Shown one piece after another: positions 43,166 to 53,939 of a stretch of DNA of 64,000 bases. Made by a program: the position numbers and the translations under genes. The notes under the pieces are model-generated. The model did not search any database and was not told the origin of the DNA. It saw nothing but the letters and a program-made list of their open reading frames with translations. The DNA comes from Pollenia angustigena. Taxonomy: Eukaryota; Arthropoda; Insecta; Diptera; Polleniidae. The stretch lies in contig OV884056.1 of the NCBI GenBank assembly GCA_930367215.1, positions 235,653,127 through 235,717,126 of the forward strand. Reading direction: 5' to 3'. How positions within the stretch are numbered: the first letter of the stretch is position 1; every line of letters begins with the position of its first letter.

Positions 43166-44035
43166 ATTTTAAAAAAGCTGCAGTCAAAATCAAAAAATTG
43201 CTTTTTCTTCCACTTTCTGATTTTTCAATAGACAAAAATAAACCGTTGCTTTTACTTCTGATTCATTAAATGAAAACAGTCGCAGTGAAGCAAAAGCAAT
43301 AAACGAAAAGTTGCACACAACAAAGAACATCGGCAGCCGACATGTTCGAAAGTGTTTGGGTTGACAGACTGAGGCCCGTTTTCACAACTTACCGATAGCT
43401 AAAGGTAAGATTTGATCGGCCATATAAAAAGTGTTACATTATTACAACTTTACTTTAACCTACCAGGTAGAATTAACCTTAATCTACTTTATCGGTTTTA
43501 TAATAAAACACTTTTTATAAGGCCATAACTTTAAGCTATCGGTAAGCTCTGAAAACAGGCCTGAAACTTTTAATAAATCCCGAAATTAACGAAGATGGGA
43601 CGTTGTGTTCAATGTATGCATATGAAAGCGATAATGTTATTTAAAGTTTTATTTAGTTTCAAAAATTAAAAAGATTTTTTAAGCTTAAAAATAAATAAAT
43701 ATGTATGTACATATTTATGTATTTATGTACGCATGTATTATTTAAAAAAATATAGAAAACAAAAACACAAACGCAACGTCCCATCTTCGTTAACTACGGG
43801 ATTTTTTAAAAGTTTCAGTCGGTCAAACCAAACACTTCCAAACATGTTGACTGCCGATGTTCTTTGTTGTGTACAACATTTCGTTTTTTGCTTTTGCCTT
43901 CACTGCGACTGTTTTCATTTAATGAATCAGAAGTAAGGGCAGCAGTTTATTCCAATGACAAATGAACAGTTTATTCCAATGACAATCTTATGACTTTTAC
44001 TATCTCAACTGCAGCTTTTTAAACGCTGATTTGTA
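43166..44035. mobile_element. Foldback element, copy B (complete)
   Basis: The left arm (AAAAAAGCTGCAGTC, then TTTACTTCTGATTCATTAAA, AACAGTCGCAGTGAAG, ATCGGCAGCCGACATGTT, and AACGAAGATGGGACGTTG) is matched in inverse order by the right arm (CAACGTCCCATCTTCGTTAA to AAAAAGCTGCAGTTG). Arms are about 200-300 bp around an AT-rich centre. The left arm carries a 189-bp TGA-flanked MITE that the right arm lacks, which gives an internal empty site. Confidence 0.8.
43373..43561. mobile_element. MITE with GGCCYGTTTTCA termini, TGA duplication
   Basis: GGCCCGTTTTCACAACTTAC at the left and the reverse complement of GGCCTGTTTTCAGAGCTTAC at the right, then CGATAGCT(A/T)AA. TGA at 43370-43372 and 43562-43564. 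The uninterrupted right arm of the host foldback (AAAGTTTCAGTCGGTC) confirms the empty site. Confidence 0.82.
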
Positions 44036-44278
44036 TGTATACAATTTGAAATAATTATTGCCAAAAAAGAAGAAAGTAAAATACGTCATGTTTTCTTTCG
44101 ATTTAAAATTATTTCGTTCGTGTTTAGTAAAATTTTCTTAAATAAAGAAACATTTCCTCATGATCATGATGTTTGTAATATGAACAGAAATTCCTTAAAC
44201 AAGAAATACAAAAGCAGCTAGTTTTTGTGCAAGGGATTTCTTTAAATTTTGCTGAAAAAACTCATAAAAACTTGGTTT

Positions 44279-44375
44279 AATGTGATGTTTATAGAACACG
44301 AGCGCCTTACTCGTCCGTTCAACATACATTTAAAACAAAAACAAAATTTCGAAATTTGTTCTAATAATATAAAAT
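44279..44375. repeat. Half copy of a long palindromic MITE
   Basis: TGTGATGTTTATAGAACACG then AGCGCCTTACTCGTCCGTTC, CATTTAAAACAAAAACAAAA and ATTTCGAAATT. This is one arm plus the centre of the perfect hairpin at 54236-54376; the second arm is missing. Confidence 0.7.
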
Positions 44376-44642
44376 ACATGTTCTATATTATTATGTGTTA
44401 CTCATAGACCGCATTTAGACTATGCAATTAACGCCGAGTTTTTTTCTATTTTCTTTTAAAGAAGTTGCTACGAAACTCTTTTCACATTTACATTGACATT
44501 TTTTTCATGCATTTTTCAACTTTTTCAACCCCGTTTTCTTCCCTACACCTCTTGCTAACAACCAAAAAGTTGCATGCGAAAGTTGCGGCATTAATTGCAT
44601 AATGTAAATATGGTAATAGTTTTATTTAAATACAAACATAAT

Positions 44643-45295
44643 CACCCCTATCGTGAATAACAAGTGGAATTTGTGTTCCCGTGAAATTTTCATTCCCCTC
44701 GAAGGGGAAAAAGCAATCGTGAATCTCATGTGAAAAATTTTCTTCGTTATCAGTTCCAGTGAATGTAAAAAAGAAGAAAGATTAAAAAAAATTAAAAATC
44801 AATGAAATTTTTGTTCAAAATAAAACACGTATATATTTTAAAGAAAAGGTAAAATAACAAAGCAAAATATTTAGTATTGGAGGGATAGTTTGATTATAAC
44901 GTTAGTTTTTTGCAGTTTTTTAAATTTTATGTAGTAAAATATTTTCCAAAATTCTGCCACCACTTCTATCGATAGCTTCACAAATCAGCAGGCAATCGAA
45001 CTTTTGTTTTGCATTTTGTTGACTAATATGTCGGTTTGTGCCTTATTATTTTAAGGAGGAACTACTTACATACATGTTCTGTTTCCTAGCAAAAGTAAAG
45101 TGAGCAAATCTAAGGGAAACGTGAACAAATTACGAGGGATAAAACTTTTCACGATAAGGGGAATTTTTCCCCCTGAAAATTTGTTCACGTTATTATTCTC
45201 CTTTGAATTACCTTTTTTCATGGGAGTTTTTCATGATCGCAAATATGTGAAAAGAGGAAAAAACTTCGAGGGAAAAATTATTCACGATAGGAGTG
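44643..45295. mobile_element. Inverted-repeat element, CACYCCTATCGTGAATAA ends, CATAAT flanks
   Basis: CACCCCTATCGTGAATAAC at the left and the reverse complement of CACTCCTATCGTGAATAA at the right, then TTCCCTCGAAG in both. CATAAT at 44637-44642 and 45296-45301 could be a 6-bp target duplication. The class is uncertain. The 66-codon plus frame at 45100-45300 overlaps the inverted end and is not a gene. Confidence 0.7.
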
Positions 45296-45460
45296 CATAA
45301 TTACATATATTAAGAAAATTGTTTCGCCCAAAGGTATTTTGGCCCTTTTAAATCACCAATTTGGCTCAAAACAAAAGAACTCAAAATGTATCACGGATTC
45401 ACCCATTTCGGATTTGTCCAGAAAATCAAAGCTACCATATGGTTTACAGATGCAAGCAAC

Positions 45461-45491
45461 TCTTTCTCTCTCTCTCTCTCTCTGTCTCTCT
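45461..45491. repeat. CT microsatellite
   Basis: (CT)n of about 15 units with one GT interruption. Confidence 0.9.
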
Positions 45492-46136
45492 CAAAAGTAA
45501 GGCGTCAAACACAATTAAAAAAAAATATTGTTCGGAACGCATCACAGTGAAAGAAATTGCCAATCTAGCTCCGATTAATATAAGTTTCAATATTTATTTT
45601 GGCTCCAAAGTAGTTTTTCTATCGATTAATAATACGTCAGATAGATCAACGACATTTTAAATTTTGTTAAGCTCTCAATATTCGAACAGCTACCTGTAAA
45701 GCTTCAAACACAACATACATATATTGTACCAGCTAAACCTTAAAGTTTCCCGGTCATTTTTAACAACCATCTGCAAGTTTTTATAAAATTTGTTGGAGTG
45801 ACAGTAAGATTCGTGTTTCGTGTTTTAGATTTGTTGTTGTTAAAAGTGCCTGTAAAAAAAAAATTAATGTTGACCAATAAGTTCTCCTGTTGTAGAGTCA
45901 AACTTCTGTAATTCGACTGGATTCGGTGTAATATATATTTTTTAAATTAATATAGAGGCGTATAATGTCAAATGTCAAAAATGGTGTGCAACTTTTTTTA
46001 ATTGTTTAGGGTAGAATGTCAATGTACAAGCGATTGTTATTTTGGGTTTGGTGTCAGGAAGATGACGCTTCTAAAAAAAATTTCTGCTGTGGAATCCTAT
46101 GTTTATGATATTTTAGATTGAAGCAAATATAATGAC

Positions 46137-46486
46137 CCCTATTCTGCGTTTCGATTCGGATCGAAATTTTCTCCGTTTTTGGCAAATTTGGTATTCTGTG
46201 CCCGTGTTTTGTAATTCCCGCATTAAGAAACTTTTCGATTGAAATGTGAGAACTGAAACAAAAATACCATAAATTGAAACAAACATGTTTTTCTCACTGA
46301 ACTGTTACTGTAACATTTTTGGTGTGTAATAGCTGTAACTTAAGGAAATTACTCGCCAAAAATGTTACAGTAACAGTAAAGTGAGAAAAACATGTTTGTT
46401 TCAATGTATGGTATTTTTGTTTCTTTTCTTTCAACTAACGGTCAACTTATCGAAAGAGAGTTAAAAATATCAACTCTAAAATAGGC
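46137..46486. mobile_element. MITE-like element with a long internal hairpin
   Basis: CCCCTATTCTGCGTTTCG at the left, and (reverse complement) GCCTATTTTAGAGTT at the right, are weak termini. At the centre, arms 46255-46322 and 46356-46425 (GAAACAAAAATACCAT ... CATGTTTTTCTCACT ... GTAACATTTTTGG) pair almost perfectly around a 33-nt loop. The hairpin could also be an expressed inverted repeat. Confidence 0.6.
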
Positions 46487-46786
46487 ATGAAATCGAGAGA
46501 GCGCCACCGAGCTCGGAGGGTTTTTGAGAAAAATTTTATGGTCTGGTTGGATGGTGAACTTTTATTGATAGACCCAACTCCATGTTATGGGCGCCCGAAA
46601 TAAGCTTAACTGTTAGTCAGGAATAAAAAGTCTATGAAATAAAATTATTTTGTCAAAAGAAAAACAACCGACTTGATCTATGATGAAGTAAACAGTTTTG
46701 AAAGTCAGATAGCTAAAAAACAGTTATCGAAACTTGAAAATTATGAAGTTCATCATGAGTTTCATATGGGGGGTGCTTTAATACCA

Positions 46787-46930
46787 TGGTAGATAAGGCC
46801 ATGATGGCTTTATCTCTCATTGAACTGGGAGATAAAGCCTTTTTTGTTTTTTTTCGTTTGAATGGGAGATAAAGCCATCATGGCCTTAGCTCACATTAGC
46901 AATATTAGAAAATGGCTTTATCTCTCATTT
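46787..46930. repeat. Inverted repeats rich in GATA motifs
   Basis: AAGGCCATGATGGCTTTATC (46796-46815) is the inverse of GATAAAGCCATCATGGCCTT (46867-46886). Inside it GGCTTTATCTC and GGAGATAAAGCC pair again. Five AGATAA/TTATCT (WGATAR) sites occur within 140 bp (46791, 46809, 46830, 46866, 46918). This could be a GATA-factor site cluster or a decayed foldback. Confidence 0.5.
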
Positions 46931-48429
46931 CAGTTCCGGAGACACTAAAGTTAAGTATTGAAATCTGGCCTGTGGCCGTGCTAAGGCGTTTTTTCCTCCA
47001 GTAGGACGCGGCAGGTGGCTTCGCTGAATAAAGTTTTCCTGCGTGCGTCACAAGAGTAAAAAAAGGTTTTCAATGATAACTAAGGATTTTCCCTTTTACA
47101 GAATGTTTACACCATACATAACAATATTCTTCGCTTCATTAAGTTTATCCGCCATACAGAGTTTCAATTTAAAAATGGCAGGTTCGCTGTTGTGATAAGG
47201 CAATTGTTAATAGTATCCATGGTTTTATATCCCTTTGTCTGTCTTATTAATTTTAATAGATGGTTCAGATATTATTAAACATTTTCGCTTCCAATTGGTA
47301 TGTTGTTAGAATAAGCTCTCGAAGCCAGAAATAAAGCCCTGAAAAAACTTCGCCTACATCTCACAATAGAAGACCTGTCATATAACTATGTCCACGAAAG
47401 TTCTAGTACCGTCTTCAAAATTAGCTATTAGATAATGATGTCTACTTTCCAAAACAGATGAAGAAATCAATATGACAGCTCATTAGAAACTGAGTAGAGC
47501 ACTTTTATATGAAAATTAGAAAATAAAATAAAATTTTTTTTTGTATTAATTTTTATTTATTGTTTTCTTTCCTTTATAAAAATGTTTTCCGAATGAAAAT
47601 ATCAGCCTTTTTCAGAAGTTATTAATAAATCTCCGCTAGATTGGCCATTTCTCCCACTGTGCGCATGGGTGGGTAAATCGAGCTTAAGTTACTACAGAAT
47701 TAAAATAAATATTTTTTAGCTGTATTTAAGTAAATTTTAGTTCGCATTGAGTCATAACTCATACGTACATACAATAAGAAATTTTTCGCTTGGACGAGAA
47801 TGGTGCAAAATTTTCTTGGTTCATGCCATATTTTCTGGTGATTTAGTAAATAGTTCTTTCCGTGTAGATGTTAAGGAAATAATGACTGATTTCTAAACAT
47901 TCTACTTAAAATTAAACGATTTAAAAACTTCTAAAAACAAGAATATTTTTCTTTTCTCCTTTCGGTTTGAGCAAAAAACTTTTTAATTTGGTTTGTTGCA
48001 ATCATAAAATTTATTTATTTAAGCAATTTTTGGAAAAGTTTTACGATGTAAACAAACAGTGTTGTAGTGTAGTTTTTCAATATGCAACATAAATTTACAG
48101 GACTTGAATAGGAGGAGATTGTTGTTATTCTTTAAGCAGCTACTAAAACAGAGACGTTAAGAAAGGTTTTTAAAGGGGGGTTGGTAAATTACTACAAATT
48201 AAAAGGAATATAATACAAATTTTCATTTTTGTTCTTTTTTTAATTCCTTTTTATATTTGCTATTTTGTTTTTACCAGCTATTTTTTGGAATTGATGAAAT
48301 TTTTAAACTAAACATATTTTTGTTTCGGATTGTTTTGAATTTGAAATTTTGCATGCTATTTTTATTCTCTCCAATAAGTTTAAGAATTTGGTTATTTTCA
48401 GATTAAAGCGACTTTATTTTACAAAATTT
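46931..48429. other. Mostly unclassified; no gene recognised
   Basis: Contains a patch of higher GC content at about 46965-47060 (GTAGGACGCGGCAGGTGGCT), likely from an old repeat, and otherwise AT-rich DNA. No exon-like frame was found. Confidence 0.4.
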
Positions 48430-48600
48430 AAAATGCCGAAATTTATTGTTGATGTGATAAGCTATTCCTATGCGCATTTCACTGGTTGCTTAGGCCAGAT
48501 TATCAGGAAACTTCATCCAAAGAGTTTAGGAAAACTAAAGCTATTAAACAAAATATAAGAATTATAAGCAACTGTTCTACTTGTAGCAATATTAAAGTTT
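48430..48600. repeat. GCGCATTTCACTGGTTGC family copy
   Basis: TATGCGCATTTCACTGGTTG then CTTAGGCCAGATTATCAGGA, as in the 430-600 copy. Confidence 0.65.
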
Positions 48601-49398
48601 AAGCAAAAACATCAACAATAAACAGTGAGTTTATCTTTTCTTACTACACAGAAAAAATATTTTTCCAATTCAAACAAAAAATTTGTAGAACCAAACAATT
48701 TTTTGTCTGAAATCGGTCCTATAAACAAATTCGCATAATCAAACAATTTATTTGCTGATTTTTTCAAACAAATAATTTAACTGAATCAAACAAAAAGTTT
48801 ACTGAAATTCATGTAAAATACAAACAAATAATTTTGCTAAATCAAACAAAAAGATTTTTGCACAAGCAATGACGTGCACACAAGCAAGCACTGTTGGAGA
48901 AGATGAAGCAGAGCGGCCGGCTGGCTTTGAGACACATTTTTAGTTGGAATAATTTTTGAACGAAGTATTATTTATACACACAATGTTTTTCTTCATTACT
49001 CTCTGTTGCTGCATCCTTTCCTTTGCTAATGAAGAAGAAATGTAACCAAAAAAAGCGGCAGACCGACTCGATATTTTTTTCGTCATCATTCTATTTTTGT
49101 ATTTGATATATTTAAGTAAACGGTTTGAAAAAATTTAATACGGGATTTTGTTTTTTTACCAACTTTGAAACCAACCAAAAATATATTTTGTTTCTTATAA
49201 TGTTGTTGTTGTTTCTGTTGTTTAAAAAGGGTGAAACGTTTTTTTACCTGCTATTGTTTTTGTTGGTTTTTTTTCTACAAACCTCGTCAAGCTATTTTAT
49301 CATTTTTCTTATTGCTGGACTTTTTTAAAGCGTCCAAAAATAGACTGCATGTGTTTTTTGATGAAGTTCTTATATTTCACATAAAGAAGTGTTGCTTA

Positions 49399-49967
49399 CC
49401 CTACAGATAATATTGGACTACGTGGTCCATTGTGGCTTAAATGGACTACTTACAACATGGTCCAATGCTCTGTAGTATGGACCATGTTATAAGAAATTAA
49501 CATGCAGTGCTGCCAACAACTGCATGATGTATAATTTTCTATAGTTTACAGTATTACACATTGGTAGCCCTGATGGTGTCCATTATTAATGGTTTATTTA
49601 AAAGTGAAAGTTTGTGAAATTTGTGGAAAAAAGGTAAACAAATTAAAAATACCAAGTAAATATATTTAATAATAGACTACAGTACACACCATAAAAGGCG
49701 ATTAGTAAAAAATGAAAAAGAAAAATGCTTAAACTTCACCTTAAGTGTACTCCATACTGTAGTTACATGGAGTACTTTTAAAACTAACCCACTTTAGTAC
49801 TCCATGGAGTAGTTTAGGAACTACTTCGGTGGGTTATATGGTCCCCTCCTAGGACATCGTAATGTTAAATGGAACACCTTTTACCCATATATTTGGAATA
49901 GCTTTGGAGTACTCCTACTGGACTACTCTTTACATGCATGTATGGACTAGTCTCGTTATCTGCAGGG
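49399..49967. mobile_element. CCCTRCAGATAA MITE rich in GGACTA motifs, copy 1
   Basis: CCCTACAGATAATATTGGAC at the left, reverse complement of CCCTGCAGATAACGAGAC at the right, with TA on both sides. The interior has many TGGACTA/TAGTCCA and GGAGTAC motifs. It shares GGTCCCCTCCTAGGACATCG with the inverted copy at 62271-62648 (GTCCTAGGGCAGGACC). The CCCT ends resemble piggyBac, but the flank here is only TA. Confidence 0.7.
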
Positions 49968-50114
49968 TACGATCAAATAAAAAAATGCAAAAAACGACAA
50001 CATTAAGGAGCGTTAAATATTTCATACAAAATTATGAAAACTTGAAACCAATAACGCGTATATTATAATTTTGAATAGTTGTCTACATTTTTGTTAGTTA
50101 AAACAAAAATATTG

Positions 50115-50640
50115 TTACGAAAGTAACTTTAGTTAGTTGTAATTATTGTTTAAGAATTAGTTGTAATTATTATTTATCTTGTATGTCTAAGTTATTAAGT
50201 ATTTGTTAGTTATTTTGTTAGTTTACATTTTTATTAAAAATTGTTATAATCTAGTACACTTCAATCCCAATGTGCAGAAGGAACTAGAAATTACCGTTAA
50301 GAAAGCTTTAGTATAAGTGGTGAAATTATGTAAACATAAGTGCCGCCACCAATCATAATTGACTATAGAGTGGTGAATAAGTAAAGCCTCGAACCTTCGA
50401 GAAACATTTCGAATGTTCTAGATGTCTGAATTACAGTATAAATACTTGCGGCGGCCAGCATCAAAAAACAGTATTAGTTCAGACTTTGTCAAGTTTAGAG
50501 CGCATCACGCGCAGAAAACTATAAACGTTTGAAGTGTGTTGATAACAATAGTGAGTTGTAAATAAAAGCTATAAATTTCGGTTGTTAAAGTGACTAATTT
50601 CTTAATAAATAAGTGTTATACATTAAAGTGTTGTGTTTCT
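50115..50640 (+). mobile_element. Possible LTR of a Ty3/gypsy-type element
   Basis: Starts TGTTACGAAAGTAAC; has a TATA box (AGTATAAATACTTGCGGCGG at about 50434), GC-rich initiator-like sequence, and AATAAAAGC at 50562 as a polyadenylation signal. It may end ...GTTATACA at 50619. TG...CA ends and this order of signals suit an LTR, but I find no second LTR, primer-binding site or 4-5-bp duplication. Confidence 0.4.
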
Positions 50641-50654
50641 TTGTTTTATTTGAA

Positions 50655-51538
50655 TTGCAATAAAAGAACTCGAACGATACGCTTGGCCGAGACCTTGACA
50701 TAGTCTCGGAATGGGGTCGTGCAAATAGGGTCGATTTTAATGCCCGAAAAACCCAATGTTGCGTGCTGACGCATAAACGCGCGACAAACCAAGGTGCCTC
50801 ATCTGTATATATGGGTGGTATAATTATTGAGGAATCAGAATCTCTTGATGTTCTGGGCATGAGGATACAATGTGACGTCCGATGGACTGAACATATATTC
50901 AAGGTGTCGAAAGAAGCATTCAAGTGCCTCGGTTTTCTAAGACGGTGTAGGATATACTTCACTCCATCTGATCTCCTTACTATTTATACCACCTTTATCC
51001 GACCGCGTATGGAATACAACTCTCATGTGTGGGCCGGTGCTTCAAAGTCTATTTTGGAGCTTCTCGACCGCGTGCAGGAGAGGGCGAGGGTTCAGTAGGG
51101 TAACAGTAGGGTAACCAATTCTATTGACTCCCTTGAGCCCCGTCGCAATGTGGGTTGTATTTGCCTGTTTTATCGTTACTACAATGGGATGTGTTCCGAC
51201 GAAATCAGGGATCTGGTTCCCGAAACCCGTACATTTGTTCGTAATACACGTTTTTCCTCAAGAGCCCATCCTTATGTGGTCGATTGGCAGGTGAATCGTA
51301 CAACGCATTACAGAGGGAATTCGTTTTTTTCCCGCATTGTTCGTATGTAGAATAACCTTCCTGTAGAAGTATTCCCTCTCACTTACAACATGATTAAGTT
51401 CAAATCGAATGTTCACAAACACTACTCCCTCTATCCTCCTTCCCATAACCTATTTTCCTAGTTCCAACACAATGCAATGCATTAGTAGGGGTCATCCCCT
51501 GAGTGCTGGTCCTAACAGTAAAAAAAAAAAAAAAAAAA
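50655..51538 (+). pseudogene. LINE (jockey-like) ORF2 C-terminus with poly(A)
   Basis: One frame reads LGRDLDIVSEWGRANRVDFN and ARKTQCCVLT (the 'WG..N.V.FNA.KTQ' block after the RT active site), GMRIQCDVRWTEHI, FIRPRMEYNSHVWAGAS and LLDRVQERA. After a TAG (51096-51098) the same frame gives SLEPRRNVGCICLFYRYYNG, LVPETRTFVRNTRFSSRAHP and, beyond another TAG where a Trp is expected (51348-51350), NNLPVEVFPLTYNMIKFKS. These are hallmarks of non-LTR retrotransposon ORF2 ends. A poly(A) tail lies at 51521-51538. 5'-truncated, two in-frame stops but few frameshifts, so it is younger than most relics here. Confidence 0.85.
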
Positions 51539-51814
51539 TTGAATCAGTAAAAAAAATTTTAGAATTCAAAAAAAAATTTTCAAACAAGCGTTTGTATGAA
51601 AATATTTCGGCTGTAATTTTTTCTGTGTACAATTAGTTGAAATTCTTCCAACATTAATTGTAGTTGTAAGTTGGTTAAGAAAAAACAAAAACAAATTGCT
51701 TTATTGTTTTCGCAAAAAATAAAGCATGTTAACAGTTTAGTTTTTTTTAAGACTTGCACTTGCCTGTTTATTATCAAAGTAATTTTTGGGAGTACAAAAT
51801 TGTCAATTAACAAG

Positions 51815-51960
51815 ATTTTGTTTGTCGTGCTTAATTCCCAATTTTTATTTTTGATAAAAACACTGAAATTTATTGTTGATGCGCATTTCACTGGTTGCTT
51901 ATCTTTATAATTTAAGTTTCTGCGCATTTCACTGGTTGCTTATCTTTATAATTTAAGTTT
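51815..51960. repeat. GCGCATTTCACTGGTTGC family copy with tandem duplication
   Basis: 'TGATAAAAACACTGAAATTT' then two tandem copies (about 41 bp each, starting near 51878 and 51919) of TGCGCATTTCACTGGTTGC + TTATCTTTATAATTTAAG. Same order as the copy at 430-600. Confidence 0.75.
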
Positions 51961-52106
51961 CCTTTTCCAAGATTTTGACGATTTTTTGTAACGGTATATT
52001 GTTTTTTATTATTTTTGAAATTCATCGTTTTATTTTTAATTTTTGACGACCTTCTTTCATTATTCTTAACATTGGAAGATTATTTTAGTAGAAATTCTGA
52101 TTAACA

Positions 52107-52311
52107 GGCCTGTTCTGCAAATCACTTTTACTCAAATCACGTGATTTCAAATCACATTTAGTGTCCCGTTTTTGTGTGCTTTGGTGTGATCTTCAATTGC
52201 CGAAAGCACACAGAGAAACACAAAAACGGTATGACTTTCAGAACACCAGAAAACCGCAAGTGTGTTTTCAAAAACACGTGATTGGAAATCGCGTGATTTT
52301 CAGAACAGGCC
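52107..52311. mobile_element. MITE with GGCCTGTTCTG termini
   Basis: GGCCTGTTCTGCAAATCACT at the left, reverse complement of GGCCTGTTCTGAAAATCACG at the right. Interior palindromes ATCACGTGAT and the pair ACACAAAAACGG / CCGTTTTTGTGT. No target duplication identified. The 80-93-codon frames on both strands come from the inverted arms. Confidence 0.7.
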
Positions 52312-52344
52312 CGTATAATGTTATTTTTTTTGGGACGGGAGGAT

Positions 52345-52410
52345 TGTTGGAAGTGACCTACACTATCAGTGCGTGGGGTTGCGGGTTCAATTCCCACCAT
52401 GGACTCTGGG
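52345..52410 (+). repeat. tRNA-like (SINE-type) fragment
   Basis: CTATCAGTGCGTGGGGTTGC then GGGTTCAATTCCCACC (box B-like). CTATCAGTGCGTG and GGGTTC are shared with the 30392 stretch. Box A is not intact here. Confidence 0.5.
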
Positions 52411-53338
52411 GTGTTTCACTACAACAGGCTATATTAAGTTAAAATATAATTTGTTATTTTATTTGTTACATTACAACTTATAAAACATGTTTTGTTTTTT
52501 TTTTGTTGATATTAGCGTTTTTTATTTTAATTTTAGCGATTTTTTTAAATTTTTTCTATTTTATTAACATTAACACACTTTGTGTTTTTTATTCTTACTT
52601 TTTTATTATTTTCAATTGTTTCATTTTGTTCGATTTTGACGGCTTTTTAATCTCGATGTATGCCGACTTTAGCGATTTAATTTTAGCAATTTTTTTTATT
52701 AAATTGTTTTTTTCTTGCGAGTTTAGGTATTTTTTTTTTTGATTTTGTTTTATTTTAAATTCTAAAAATTGTTATTCCTTTTTTTTTTTTGATTTAAACG
52801 TTTTTATAATTTAAGTTTTATTTATTTTTTATTTAAAATTGGTGAAGGGTATATAAGATTCGGCATAGCCGAACTTAGCATTTTTCTGTTTTTTTTTTGT
52901 AAATAATTTTAATATTGGCATTTCTGAAACACTGACATCAATTGTTTAAACTTTCACAAAAGTTAAAAGGGGCCTTATGAAACAAGTCTCGCAAGTTTTT
53001 ACAAATGGCAAATTAAAGCGATTTCATAAGGCCTCTTAATTAGTTTTGAAAATACACAATAAATAAAACGTAAATTGTTCGGGGCAAAAATTGAAAATGG
53101 CTTTTTGGACTGAAAAGATGTAAATTGTTCGGGGCAAAAATTGAAAATGGTTTTTTGGACTGAAAAGATGTGTACTTGTAAAAAAATGTTGTTTGCATTG
53201 TGGAGTCATGTAAAAATGTTGCTATCGTGATTCTGGCTTGAATTGAACAGTTTAAGAAAGATTAAGTTTAAAAAAACTAATGTCAATATTTATTCAGTTT
53301 AAATTTTAAACGTATTCGTTTATTTACCTCACAGAGGT
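52411..53338. other. T-rich unclassified DNA with short repeats
   Basis: GAAGGGTATATAAGATTCGG then CATAGCCGAACTTAGC at 52845-52880 resembles the tail of the 58260-59180 repeat. 'TGTAAATTGTTCGGGGCAAA...GGACTGAAAAGATG' is tandemly duplicated (53071-53115 and 53120-53170). Confidence 0.45.
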
Positions 53339-53939
53339 ATTAAAACCAGTGTTCGGAAATAAGCACTTAGTATCGCTCTTTAGTGTTCGGTTCGGTAGAT
53401 TTGTGTAAAACACAAACGCTAATAGTGTTTGTGTAGAAAATCTTTAAAAAACAAATAACGTTTCCCTGTTAGACATCTTTCGAAAACTGAAATAGTACTG
53501 TTCTAATCAAATTCAATAAAAGATGAGAACATTAAATTCCTTTCAGTTTTTTTTAAATCCACAAACTTTATTGTGTTCGGTTCGGTTCATTAATGTAAAA
53601 AAACCAACAATTTTTTCCAAAAACAAAATTCATAATTATACACAAACAAAACATATACAACACGTGGTGCGGTCCTTGCTAAATTTTTTGTTTGTTCATT
53701 TCTTTTTATTTATTTGCTTTCCAATACAATAATAAAAGTAATGGATTTTTATAACGTAAATTATAACAAAGTTTTCATAATCTGTTTGGTACAAATTACA
53801 AAAAATAAAAGTTAATATACAATAATTGAATTAGTTTAAACATTAAGGGAAATCACGATGGGTAGTGCAAAGTGTGCAAACGATGCAAATGCGTGCAAAA
53901 ATAGACAAATTTGCACAACACAACAACAAAATGTACGTA

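Larger units (their letters stand above)
48655..51631. mobile_element. TA-flanked CACAGAAAAAAT element inflated by insertions
   Basis: TA-CACAGAAAAAATATTTTT at 48653 and, inverted, AATTTTTTCTGTG-TA at 51620-51633 may be the two ends of one element. Its own sequence is rich in AATCAAACAAA. Between them lie a piggyBac-like MITE (49399-49967), an LTR-like segment and a LINE end. The pairing of these ends is an inference. Confidence 0.45.

Noticed and set aside
50115..50640. Complete LTR retrotransposon
   Set aside because: Only one LTR-like segment with promoter and polyadenylation-like signals; no second LTR, primer-binding site, gag-pol or target duplication.
52158..52442. Frames of 80 and 93 codons on opposite strands
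   Set aside because: They read through the inverted arms of the 52107-52311 MITE and a tRNA-like fragment.
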